Source: Candidatus Izemoplasma sp. (lineage in GTDB: Bacteria; Bacillota_I; Bacilli_A; Izemoplasmatales; Izemoplasmataceae). Taken from it: a DNA stretch of 11,731 nt. The notes beneath the pieces were generated by a model. The model did not search any database and had not been told where the DNA came from. It saw only the letters and a list, made by a program, of their open reading frames with translations. Location: assembly GCA_007116205.1 (NCBI GenBank), contig SKIY01000008.1, positions 1-11,731 of the forward strand, in the 5' to 3' direction. Each line of letters starts with the position of its first letter. The stretch's first letter is position 1. The translations under genes and the position numbers were made by a program. Positions 1 through 6,681 of this stretch are shown here, piece by piece.

Positions 1-77
<77 letters not shown>

Positions 78-84
78 AATATAG

Positions 85-102
85 TAACTTCTTACGAAGT
101 TA
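85..102 (-). other. rRNA leader hairpin with GNRA tetraloop
   Basis: On the minus strand a perfect 7-bp stem, TAACTTC with GAAGTTA, is closed by the loop GTAA, which fits the GNRA tetraloop class. It ends about eight bases upstream of the mature 16S 5' end. A role in pre-16S folding or RNase processing is likely from position but is inferred. Confidence 0.6.
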
Positions 103-157
103 AATTTTTTGGTTTGTCTGGTTCCTAGTACTCACTCAAAGTAATTCTGTTCTATTC

Positions 158-170
158 AGTTTTCAAAGAC
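158..170 (-). promoter_or_regulatory. boxA-like rRNA antitermination element
   Basis: The minus strand reads GTCTTTGAAAACT, closely resembling the CTTTGAAAACT element found in leaders of Bacillota rRNA operons, where NusB/S10 (NusE) are recruited for antitermination. It sits between the last promoter and the 16S gene, as expected. The match is by eye. Confidence 0.6.
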
Positions 171-203
171 CATACATCCGATATAAAATCCGAGTGCTAT
201 AAT

Positions 204-232
204 ATTGTATAATATAAGGCACCTTAAGTCAA
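204..232 (-). promoter_or_regulatory. rRNA promoter P4 (closest to 16S)
   Basis: The minus strand has TTGACT (227-232), a 17-base spacer and TACAAT (204-209). This is a good sigma-70/SigA-type promoter. It is the last of four tandem promoters, and its start site would fall near 197, about 120 bases before mature 16S. Transcripts from here would lack the structured leader at 241-299. Confidence 0.8.
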
Positions 233-240
233 GGACTATA

Positions 241-299
241 CCGAACTTCTAACAAGTTTTTTTCCTTGTCGCAGACCATCAATTTATTGGTTCTTTCGG
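241..299 (-). other. Possible three-way junction in rRNA leader
   Basis: Between P3 and P4 the minus strand can close a stem CCGAA/TTCGG (295-299 with 241-245). It encloses a weak ACCA/TGGT hairpin and a second ACAAG/CTTGT hairpin (265-269 with 252-256) whose loop holds seven A residues. Only transcripts from the upstream promoters P1-P3 would contain it. Pairing was found by eye without energy calculation, so the fold is tentative. Confidence 0.3.
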
Positions 300-311
300 C
301 CCGCAATAAAG

Positions 312-340
312 AGTATATAACTTATCAGATTATAAGTCAA
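312..340 (-). promoter_or_regulatory. rRNA promoter P3 with A/T-rich upstream element
   Basis: The minus strand has TTGACT (335-340), a 17-base spacer and TATACT (312-317). Immediately upstream (about 341-372) is a run of A tracts resembling an UP element that contacts the RNA polymerase alpha subunit. It includes a 6-bp inverted repeat, AAAGTT/AACTTT, at 351-365. Box quality plus the UP-like region suggest this is the strongest of the four promoters, which is an inference. Confidence 0.85.
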
Positions 341-373
341 CACCTTTTGCAAAGTTTTTAACTTTTTTATTTC

Positions 374-387
374 GCCTATATATAGGC
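374..387. repeat. 14-bp perfect palindrome over the P2 -10 box
   Basis: GCCTATATATAGGC is identical on both strands and covers the P2 -10 hexamer at 379-384. It could be an operator for a dimeric regulator, or simply a symmetric TATA-rich -10 region. No other copy was noticed in the window. Confidence 0.4.
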
Positions 388-407
388 TTTAAAACTACGC
401 TGGTCAA
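379..407 (-). promoter_or_regulatory. rRNA promoter P2 (candidate)
   Basis: The minus strand has TTGACC (402-407), a 17-base spacer and TATATA (379-384). The -35 box is strong and the -10 box is weaker than in P3 and P4. It keeps the same 17-base spacing as the other three promoters. Confidence 0.6.
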
Positions 408-420
408 CTCACTATTTAAC

Positions 421-449
421 AGTGTATAAAAAAGGCGTGCATTTGTCAA
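421..449 (-). promoter_or_regulatory. rRNA promoter P1, -35 inside proS terminator loop
   Basis: The minus strand has a consensus TTGACA (444-449), a 17-base spacer and TACACT (421-426). The -35 box lies in the 15-base loop of the proS terminator (428-468), and the spacer spans the terminator's 3' arm and T run. It begins only 28 bases past the proS stop codon. Confidence 0.7.
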
Positions 450-468
450 TCAAAAGCACCCCTTTTTT
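428..468 (-). terminator. Intrinsic terminator after proS
   Basis: The minus-strand 5' arm AAAAAAGGGGTGC (468-456) pairs with GCACGCCTTTTTT (440-428) over 13 positions with a single G-G mismatch. The loop is 15 bases and the U run is built into the 3' arm. It starts about ten bases after the proS stop codon and would end the uppS-to-proS operon before the rRNA operon. The loop carries the -35 box of rRNA promoter P1. Confidence 0.8.
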
Positions 469-477
469 TAAATTTAT

Positions 478-1725
478 TTAATTAAAGCTTTTCAACGTTT
501 CTAATAAGCCCTCTAAAGGTACAATCTTCTTCACATCATCTTTTCTATTAATCACTTCAACTTGCCCGTTTTCAAAGTCCTTACCGATAATAATACGAAT
601 CGGAATCCCAATCAAATCAGCATCCTTAAACTTAACACCAGCACGCTCATCTCGATCATCAAGTAAAACATCATAACTTTCACTTAAAAGATCATACAAA
701 TTTTCAACCTTATTTATAAGGGCGTCATTTTTATACGAAACAGGAACCAAATGAATATCAAACGGTGACACCTCATCCGGCCAAAGCAACCCCGTCTCAG
801 TACTGTGTTGTTCAACAATAGCCATCAGTGTTCGACTAATGCCTAAACCATAACACCCCATAATGATTGGTTCTAACGTTCCCTCACGATTAGTGAACAA
901 TGCCTTCATACTATTTGAGTACTTCGTTCCTAGCTTAAATATATTGCCAACTTCAATCCCTTTTGCCGTTGCAATAGTGCCCCCACACAAAGGACACGGG
1001 TCTCCCGTCGCTAACTTACTAAACTCCTGATTCGTAGCATATGCACAAGATTGACAATACGTAATGGTATCCTCGCCTACCTCACTCATGACCATAAACT
1101 CATCTGCTTCATCGCCACCAATTTGACCCACATCAGAAGAAACAATACGTGTCGCAAGTCCAGTACGCTCAAAAATGCGCGTATACGCCGCTTTCATAAG
1201 TTTATACCAGTAATCTAAATCCTCAGCACTTTCACTAAAAGTGTATAAATCCTTCATAATAAATTCTCTCCCACGCATTAACCCAAATCGCGGACGCATC
1301 TCATCACGAAACTTTGTCTGAATTTGATATAAAGCGAGCGGTAATTTCTTATAAGAATTCGCATAATCTCGAACAATATCTGTAATAACTTCTTCATGGG
1401 TTGGTCCTAAACAAAAATCACGGTCTTTACGATCTTTCAACCGCATTAACTCTGGACCATATTCACTCCACCGTCCAGAAGACTCCCATAAGTCTCTCGG
1501 TTGTAAAGCTGGCATTAATAACTCGCTACATCCCCGCGAATCCAACTCTTCCCGAATAATCTTTTCAATATTCCGAATCACACGGTGTGCCAACGGTAAA
1601 TACGTGTAAATTCCAGAAGCCGTTTGCTTAATAAGTCCCGCACGCGCCATCAGCTTATGGCTTTTAACCTCAGCATCTTTTGGTGCTTCTTTTAACGTTG
1701 GTACAAATAACAATCGCTGTTTCAT
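478..1725 (-). CDS. proS: Prolyl-tRNA synthetase, bacterial type, lacking the INS editing domain
   Basis: A class II aminoacyl-tRNA synthetase that charges tRNA-Pro with proline in the cytoplasm. Visible landmarks are the TYLPLAHRV region (41-49), GPTHEE (107-112), motif 2 TKFRDEMRPRFG (137-148) with GREFIMKD (152-159), motif 3 GCYGLGISR (290-298) and an anticodon-binding domain from about 322. Bacterial-type enzymes usually have about 565-570 residues with a roughly 180-residue INS editing domain between motifs 2 and 3. This one has 415, and INS is replaced by about eight residues near 233-241, between CQSC (224-227) and CPLCGG (244-249). The cysteine pairs may bind zinc, which is inferred. 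The reading frame is intact, so this is a compact form and not a broken gene. The ATG follows AAGGATGGTG and lies 18 bases after rseP; the gene ends the operon and is followed by a terminator. Confidence 0.96.
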   Translation of the reverse strand: MKQRLLFVPTLKEAPKDAEVKSHKLMARAGLIKQTASGIYTYLPLAHRVIRNIEKIIREELDSRGCSELLMPALQPRDLWESSGRWSEYGPELMRLKDRKDRDFCLGPTHEEVITDIVRDYANSYKKLPLALYQIQTKFRDEMRPRFGLMRGREFIMKDLYTFSESAEDLDYWYKLMKAAYTRIFERTGLATRIVSSDVGQIGGDEADEFMVMSEVGEDTITYCQSCAYATNQEFSKLATGDPCPLCGGTIATAKGIEVGNIFKLGTKYSNSMKALFTNREGTLEPIIMGCYGLGISRTLMAIVEQHSTETGLLWPDEVSPFDIHLVPVSYKNDALINKVENLYDLLSESYDVLLDDRDERAGVKFKDADLIGIPIRIIIGKDFENGQVEVINRKDDVKKIVPLEGLLETLKSFN

Positions 1726-1743
1726 ACTAACACCATCCTTATA

Positions 1744-3351
1744 TTATCCAATAATTCTTAAAACATCATTAAACGCAATAAATATAAACAACGTTATAAG
1801 TAAAACAAACATGACAAAGTGCAATATGTTTTCAACCCGCTTATTCACCGGTTTTCTAACAATACCTTCATAGCCTAAAAAGACCAATCGTCCACCATCT
1901 AGAGCTGGAATAGGCAACAAATTAATAATACCAAGATTGACACTCAAAATACCAATCCACGTCAAGAACGCAATAATCCCTTGACTGATGAACGTACTCG
2001 TTAATGTATATATCCCAATCGGCCCCGCAAGATCACCAACCCCAACACGACTTTCAGAAAACAAAGCACGAATCGTACTAAAAATCATCGTCGAAGTTGC
2101 GCCAAACTGCGTAAATGCAGAAGGAAAACTCGCCAGTAGATCAAACTCATACACCGGGCCTACACCCAACGTATTTTGTATCGGACGCACACCTTGACCT
2201 TCTAAAAAGCGATGACTAAACGGTCCTACATTATACGTTAAAACACGAACATCTATAATCGTGCCATCCGCTTCATCATAAACATTTCTTTCGACCTCAA
2301 CAAGCATATCTTCGCCACCGGTATTATCACGCATAAAAGCAACAACATCTTCCCAAGAACCAACACTATTCATCGCATCCTCAGTATACCCAATCGCTAA
2401 AATAATATCTCCTTTTAAAAGCCCTGATGATGTTCGCTGATCAATCTCTAAAGCATTATCGGCAGGACTACCTTCACCGACACTGCCAATAACAACAGCA
2501 TCTTCAACTAAAGGATCACTACTAAAACCAGCACTATAAAACTGCACCGTCGGAACCGATGTAAAAGTTAACTCAACACCGTTTCGCATCACCACAATTT
2601 CTAAAGCGCCTTGTCCTGAGTTCGCTTCCATAACACCTTGGATATCTCCCCAACTATTAATCGGCTCATCTCCAATAGAAACAATTCTATCCCCAACTTC
2701 TAACCCAGCACGCTCCGCAGAAGAGTTTTCACTAATTGCCCCTAACTCACTGCTCTCCATCACTGGCTGTCCAATTAACAACGCAATCACAAAGAAAATG
2801 ATAATAGCTAATATAAAGTTCATTAAAGGACCCGCAAAAATAGTTAAAAAGCGCTCTAATATAGTTTTCGACTCAAAACTGCGGTCATAAGGCGCAATTT
2901 GCAACGCTTTATCTTTCATCACATAAAAAGCATTACGCGCCACTTCGTAATCGTTTATATATAACGGCGTATTCTCTTTACCTTTTAAATCAACACGCTC
3001 AACCGCAACCAACTCAGCATCTTGATATCGACTATCTTCAGGGTCTAAAACAATATGGGTAATCTTATTCGGTTGTTTTTCATCAAACAACACCCTAATT
3101 TCTTGCCCTTCAGTGACTAAAGCATCTGAAATTTCTTCCCCCGCCATCGACACAAATCCACCAAGCGGAATCGCACGAATACTAAAAAGCGTCTCCCCTT
3201 TTTTCTTACTATAAATGATTGGTCCCATCCCCAAAGCAAACTCATGACACAAAATCCCAGCGCGTTTAGCCATAATATAGTGCCCAAGTTCATGAATAAC
3301 AATAACCAACCCTAATAAAAACACAAAACCAATAATATTAACAATAAACAT
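1744..3351 (-). CDS. rseP: Site-2 intramembrane zinc metalloprotease (RseP/RasP) with two PDZ-like domains
   Basis: A membrane-embedded M50 protease that cuts anti-sigma factors and leftover signal peptides within the bilayer. The zinc motif HELGH (20-24) lies in the first membrane helix. AGPLMNF (173-179) starts the next helix and the second metal-site motif NLLPIPALDGG is at 477-487, with a final membrane helix near 508-528. Residues 72-163 form the soluble insert also seen in Bacillus RasP. Between the membrane helices are two PDZ-like regions, about 203-268 (AGLEVGDRIVSI) and 286-375 (LLKGDIILAIG). The 535-residue length exceeds Bacillus RasP (about 420). The chosen ATG is one base after the dxr stop codon and has GGTGAG just upstream; an in-frame ATG at 3363 would add four residues. 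Substrates are not encoded here. Confidence 0.95.
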   Translation of the reverse strand: MFIVNIIGFVFLLGLVIVIHELGHYIMAKRAGILCHEFALGMGPIIYSKKKGETLFSIRAIPLGGFVSMAGEEISDALVTEGQEIRVLFDEKQPNKITHIVLDPEDSRYQDAELVAVERVDLKGKENTPLYINDYEVARNAFYVMKDKALQIAPYDRSFESKTILERFLTIFAGPLMNFILAIIIFFVIALLIGQPVMESSELGAISENSSAERAGLEVGDRIVSIGDEPINSWGDIQGVMEANSGQGALEIVVMRNGVELTFTSVPTVQFYSAGFSSDPLVEDAVVIGSVGEGSPADNALEIDQRTSSGLLKGDIILAIGYTEDAMNSVGSWEDVVAFMRDNTGGEDMLVEVERNVYDEADGTIIDVRVLTYNVGPFSHRFLEGQGVRPIQNTLGVGPVYEFDLLASFPSAFTQFGATSTMIFSTIRALFSESRVGVGDLAGPIGIYTLTSTFISQGIIAFLTWIGILSVNLGIINLLPIPALDGGRLVFLGYEGIVRKPVNKRVENILHFVMFVLLITLFIFIAFNDVLRIIG

Positions 3352-3352
3352 A

Positions 3353-4489
3353 CTACTCACCATCCATATATTTCTTCTCGACATACGCTCGAACTTGAGC
3401 GTCTAATTGTAATATTGCATCTAACGATATCTCATAACCATTATCAAAAGCAAGCAAACAATCAGTAATAATTTCTTCTATTGCATTAAACGCTATTTTA
3501 CCTTCTAAAAAAAGCGCCACCGCCACTTCATTTGCTGCATTCATCGTCACCGTATGTAACCCTTCCTTACGCGCAACCGCAATACCTAAATCAAACAAAG
3601 AATAGCGTATTGGATCAATCGTCTCAAAAGACAATGATTTAATCTTAGTTATATCAAAAACAGAACGATAAGGCAACCTTATTAAATCTCCTTCTAAAGC
3701 AGATAAAATAGGAATGCGCATATCCGCTGGTCCAGCATGCATTAAGACGTTACCATCGACAAAATGAACCATACCGTGCACAATGCTCTCACGATGTAAA
3801 ACAGCTTCTATCTTATGATAGGGTAAATCAAATAAATAGTGGGCTTCAATGACCTCAAACACTTTATTCATCATCGTCGCAGAATCAATCGTAATCTTCG
3901 CGCCCATCGACCAATTCGGATGCTTTAACGCATCCTTGACCGTCACATTTTCTAAAGCTGCTTTATCTAAATCACGAAAACTCCCACCACTCGCAGTAAT
4001 CACAACTTTATCAACATCCTCAACCCGAGACCCTCTTAAGCATTGCGCTAGTGCGCTATGCTCACTATCGATAGGTATTAATTTTGCTGAAGACTCCTTC
4101 AGTAATGGCATAATAACCGCACCACCAACAACCAGCGTCTCCTTATTCGCTAACAAAACATCAAAGCCACGTTTAAGCGCCGCCATCGTCGGTTTTAACC
4201 CAACAGCACCCACCAAGGCATTCACTACAACCACATCATCCTCAAGGTCGTTAATTAGTTGATCAAGATTCGTTGCTGAATAACACTGTCTATCATCAAA
4301 TGCTGCCACATGACTTTCCGCAATCGCAACGATTTTGATATCATGTTTATGCACAATCGCTTCCAACGCTTTTACACTATGATTTGCCGTAGCCGCAACA
4401 AGCTTAAAACGCTCTGGATATTGTTCAATAATTTCTAGCGTTTGTTCACCGATACTTCCTGTTGCTCCTAACAAAACCACAGACTTCAT
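3353..4489 (-). CDS. dxr: 1-deoxy-D-xylulose 5-phosphate reductoisomerase
   Basis: Catalyses the NADPH-dependent step from 1-deoxyxylulose 5-phosphate to 2-C-methylerythritol 4-phosphate in the non-mevalonate isoprenoid pathway. The N-terminal nucleotide-binding motif GATGSIG is at 8-14. ANKETLV follows at 114-120, and the metal ligands D141 and E143 lie in IDSEHSAL. The substrate-loop region HPNWSMGAKITIDSATMMNK spans 190-209, with a further acidic ligand (E212) just after, and HRESIVHGMV is at 232-241. The 378-residue length is normal. The ATG follows the cdsA stop codon directly (TAAATG), with AGGTG upstream. It shares an operon with uppS, which uses isoprenoid precursors made by this pathway. 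The stop codon is TAG. Confidence 0.97.
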   Translation of the reverse strand: MKSVVLLGATGSIGEQTLEIIEQYPERFKLVAATANHSVKALEAIVHKHDIKIVAIAESHVAAFDDRQCYSATNLDQLINDLEDDVVVVNALVGAVGLKPTMAALKRGFDVLLANKETLVVGGAVIMPLLKESSAKLIPIDSEHSALAQCLRGSRVEDVDKVVITASGGSFRDLDKAALENVTVKDALKHPNWSMGAKITIDSATMMNKVFEVIEAHYLFDLPYHKIEAVLHRESIVHGMVHFVDGNVLMHAGPADMRIPILSALEGDLIRLPYRSVFDITKIKSLSFETIDPIRYSLFDLGIAVARKEGLHTVTMNAANEVAVALFLEGKIAFNAIEEIITDCLLAFDNGYEISLDAILQLDAQVRAYVEKKYMDGE

Positions 4490-5311
4490 TTAAAACACCT
4501 CAAACAACATAATTACGATCATCAACGCTAAAGCAGCGAACACACTAGAATCAAAACGATCCATAACCCCACCGTGCCCTGGAAATAAATTAGAAAAATC
4601 TTTAATACCATGTTCACGCTTTAATTTAGAAGCAACCAAATCCCCAAGTTGCGCCATGACAGACACGAACGTTCCACCTATAATAAAGACAATCACAAGC
4701 ACAAAAACAGACTGATCCGCACCAAATAGTCCCATAAAATAAGCATAAACAGACGCGACAATCACCGCGACAACCGTTCCACCAATAGCCCCTTCAATCG
4801 ACTTTTTCGGACTAATCTCAGGCGCCAAACGATGACGACCATATTTCATTCCAATAAAGTATGCAAACATATCCGTAACCATAGATAAAATCAACATATA
4901 AATCAACACATCGATTCCGTGACTTCTTACCATGCCAATCGCTGCAAACGCAAGCGCTACATACCAAACACTCACAAAAACCTTACCAATACTTGCCATC
5001 GTTACACGCTCACTAAACACACTTGAAAGCATGAATCCCAACAACATGATAAAAACAACTAAAATTAAAAAAACAGGCAACACCAAATTCAAATACAAAC
5101 TTAGTATTAATCCATATAATATAAAAGTTAACAACATTTGCAGCACAAAAAGCACTGGTTTTTTATTTTCTTTATTCACCATAAAAAACATCTCAGCAGC
5201 ACCTATCAACACTAAAACACCTAATGCCGCATAAAAAATAACTTCACCTACAAATAAAAGTGGTACTAAAACCAACGCTAAAATAGCACCTGTAATGATA
5301 CGTTCTTTCAT
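4490..5311 (-). CDS. cdsA: Phosphatidate cytidylyltransferase (CDP-diglyceride synthase)
   Basis: An integral membrane enzyme that makes CDP-diacylglycerol from phosphatidic acid and CTP, the branch point for phospholipid synthesis. The sequence is a chain of about eight hydrophobic segments from residue 8 to 270. The family signature near the C-terminus is visible as LGDLVASKLKRE (222-233), KDFSN (237-241), PGHGGVMDRFDS (244-255), containing the metal-binding aspartates. The 273-residue length is typical. Its ATG overlaps the uppS TGA stop codon (ATGA), indicating translational coupling, and AAGGAAG inside uppS serves as the ribosome binding site. Confidence 0.95.
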   Translation of the reverse strand: MKERIITGAILALVLVPLLFVGEVIFYAALGVLVLIGAAEMFFMVNKENKKPVLFVLQMLLTFILYGLILSLYLNLVLPVFLILVVFIMLLGFMLSSVFSERVTMASIGKVFVSVWYVALAFAAIGMVRSHGIDVLIYMLILSMVTDMFAYFIGMKYGRHRLAPEISPKKSIEGAIGGTVVAVIVASVYAYFMGLFGADQSVFVLVIVFIIGGTFVSVMAQLGDLVASKLKREHGIKDFSNLFPGHGGVMDRFDSSVFAALALMIVIMLFEVF

Positions 5312-6030
5312 GTTTTACTTCCTTTCAAGCCACCAAATTTGCGAACGCGTTTTTGATAAACACGGATAGCCTTTAAAAATGCTTTTTCATTAAAAGCAGG
5401 CCAGGGGATTTTCGTAAAATATAACTCAGCATACGCTGCTTGCCATAACATATAGTTACTCAACCTTTGATGCCCTCCCGGTCGAATTAAAAAATCTACC
5501 TCTGGAAGCTGCGCAGTATCTAAATAACTAGAAAAAAGTTTGACATCAAGTGGCTTATTACTTGTTTTTGACCACGCTTGTGCAGCGCGAACAATTTCAT
5601 CTTGTCCACCGTAGTCTAACCCGACATTTAAAATTAACCCTAAACGGTCTTTTGTTTCTTTTTCGACCCGTTTTAACAACTCAATATTTTCCTTTGATAA
5701 ACGATCTCTACGCCCTGTAAAGACCACCTTAATATCATAGTCTTCAAAAGCATCTTTAAACTCTTCTTCAAATACTTTCGGTAGCGCCATTAAATAATCC
5801 ACTTCTTCAGTTGGACGCTTCCAATTCTCTGTACTAAACGCGTAAACACTCAAACATTGAATGCCTAAAGTTTGACTAAACAAAGCAATTTTACGTAAAT
5901 TCAAAGCCCCATGTTTATGCCCTGTTTGACGATTTAAACCACGCTTTTTAGCCCAAGTTCCATTCCCATCTAAAATAATAGCAACATGCTTAGGCAATCT
6001 ATTTTGCATCACTTTTTTCTTTAAATTCAT
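5308..6030 (-). CDS. uppS: Cis-prenyltransferase, undecaprenyl diphosphate synthase family, with altered motifs
   Basis: The family condenses farnesyl diphosphate with isopentenyl diphosphate to make long-chain cis-polyprenyl diphosphate, the lipid carrier for wall and surface glycans. Recognisable motifs are HVAIILDGNGTW (15-26), GHKHGA (37-42), FSTENWKRP (65-73), RPGGHQRLSN (183-192) and AYAELYF (199-205). The catalytic Asp21 is present. Three usually strongly conserved sites differ: DGNGRW has Thr25 for Arg, NYGGR reads DYGGQ (139-143), and the RxGGE motif has His187 for Glu. Length (240) is normal. It may make undecaprenyl diphosphate with adjusted binding contacts, or another chain length; this is undecided. 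The ATG follows GAGGTGA; a second in-frame ATG at 6009 lacks as good a site. First gene of its operon, with a TATAAT promoter 30 bases upstream. Confidence 0.92.
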   Translation of the reverse strand: MNLKKKVMQNRLPKHVAIILDGNGTWAKKRGLNRQTGHKHGALNLRKIALFSQTLGIQCLSVYAFSTENWKRPTEEVDYLMALPKVFEEEFKDAFEDYDIKVVFTGRRDRLSKENIELLKRVEKETKDRLGLILNVGLDYGGQDEIVRAAQAWSKTSNKPLDVKLFSSYLDTAQLPEVDFLIRPGGHQRLSNYMLWQAAYAELYFTKIPWPAFNEKAFLKAIRVYQKRVRKFGGLKGSKT

Positions 6031-6060
6031 TGCGTCACCTCGGTTTTATATGCAACAACT

Positions 6061-6089
6061 ATTATACACTAAAAGGGCATAAATCGAAA
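6061..6089 (-). promoter_or_regulatory. Promoter of the uppS-cdsA-dxr-rseP-proS operon
   Basis: The minus strand has a perfect TATAAT (6061-6066). The best -35 match at 17-base spacing is weak, TTTCGA (6084-6089), lying right after the T run of the frr terminator. The start site would be near 6054, giving a leader of about 24 bases to uppS. Confidence 0.65.
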
Positions 6090-6090
6090 G

Positions 6091-6113
6091 AAAAAACCAC
6101 CTAAGGTGGTTTT
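6091..6113 (-). terminator. Intrinsic terminator overlapping the frr stop codon
   Basis: On the minus strand AAAACCACC (6113-6105) pairs with GGTGGTTTT (6101-6093) around a three-base TTA loop, and the T run continues to 6091. The frr TAA stop codon (6114-6112) overlaps the base of the stem. It ends the translation-factor operon just before the uppS promoter. Confidence 0.85.
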
Positions 6114-6672
6114 AGATAGAAAGTAAATCTTTTTCTTTTTTCGCGAATTCTTCCCCAACATTTTCGACGAAGCGATCAGTCAATTCTTGTACATCTTCAA
6201 GATATCCTTTAGCATCATCTTCAGTTAATTCACTCGCTTTTTCTAACTTCTTGATGCCTTCATTTGCATCGCGACGGATATTACGTATCGCAACGCGCGC
6301 TTCTTCAGCCAACTTTTTAACATCACGCACCAATGCTTTACGCGTGTCTTCAGTTAACTTAGGTAACACAATCCTTACCTGCTCACCTTCATTGCTCGGC
6401 GTCACACCAAGATTCGCCGCTAAAATAGCACGTTCAACTTCTTTTACAACGCTGCGATCATATGGTTTGATAACCAATTGATTTGGTTCTGGTACAGAAA
6501 TATTACCCACTTGAGTAATTGGTGTTGGCACGCCATAATAATCCACTGAAACATGTTCTAACATGTTCGGATTGGCACGACCCGTGCGTACTTTTGAAAA
6601 CTCTCGAACTAAATTACTAATTGTTGATTCCATTCTCTCTTCTGCATCAAGCATAATATCATCAATCATCAT
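6112..6672 (-). CDS. frr: Ribosome recycling factor
   Basis: Splits post-termination ribosomes together with EF-G. The 186-residue length and conserved blocks match the family: VRTGRANPNMLEHVSVDYYG (28-47), PEPNQLVIKPYD (61-72), and the helical bundle segment RNIRRDANEGIKKLEK (130-145). The first of two adjacent ATG codons is annotated; AGGAGG ends four bases before it and seven before the second, so the protein may start at Met2. It begins nine bases after pyrH, whose stop codon abuts the ribosome binding site, and ends inside its own terminator. Confidence 0.97.
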   Translation of the reverse strand: MMIDDIMLDAEERMESTISNLVREFSKVRTGRANPNMLEHVSVDYYGVPTPITQVGNISVPEPNQLVIKPYDRSVVKEVERAILAANLGVTPSNEGEQVRIVLPKLTEDTRKALVRDVKKLAEEARVAIRNIRRDANEGIKKLEKASELTEDDAKGYLEDVQELTDRFVENVGEEFAKKEKDLLSI

Positions 6673-6681
6673 AACGCCTCC

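Noticed and set aside
3849..4262. A 137-codon plus-strand open frame
   Set aside because: It lies wholly within dxr, which has intact family motifs; composition is that of an antisense frame with no start signals.
5308..5311. UGA read as tryptophan (mycoplasma code)
   Set aside because: uppS ends at TGA exactly where the family ends, overlapping the cdsA start as ATGA, and the tryptophans checked elsewhere use TGG; UGA is a stop.
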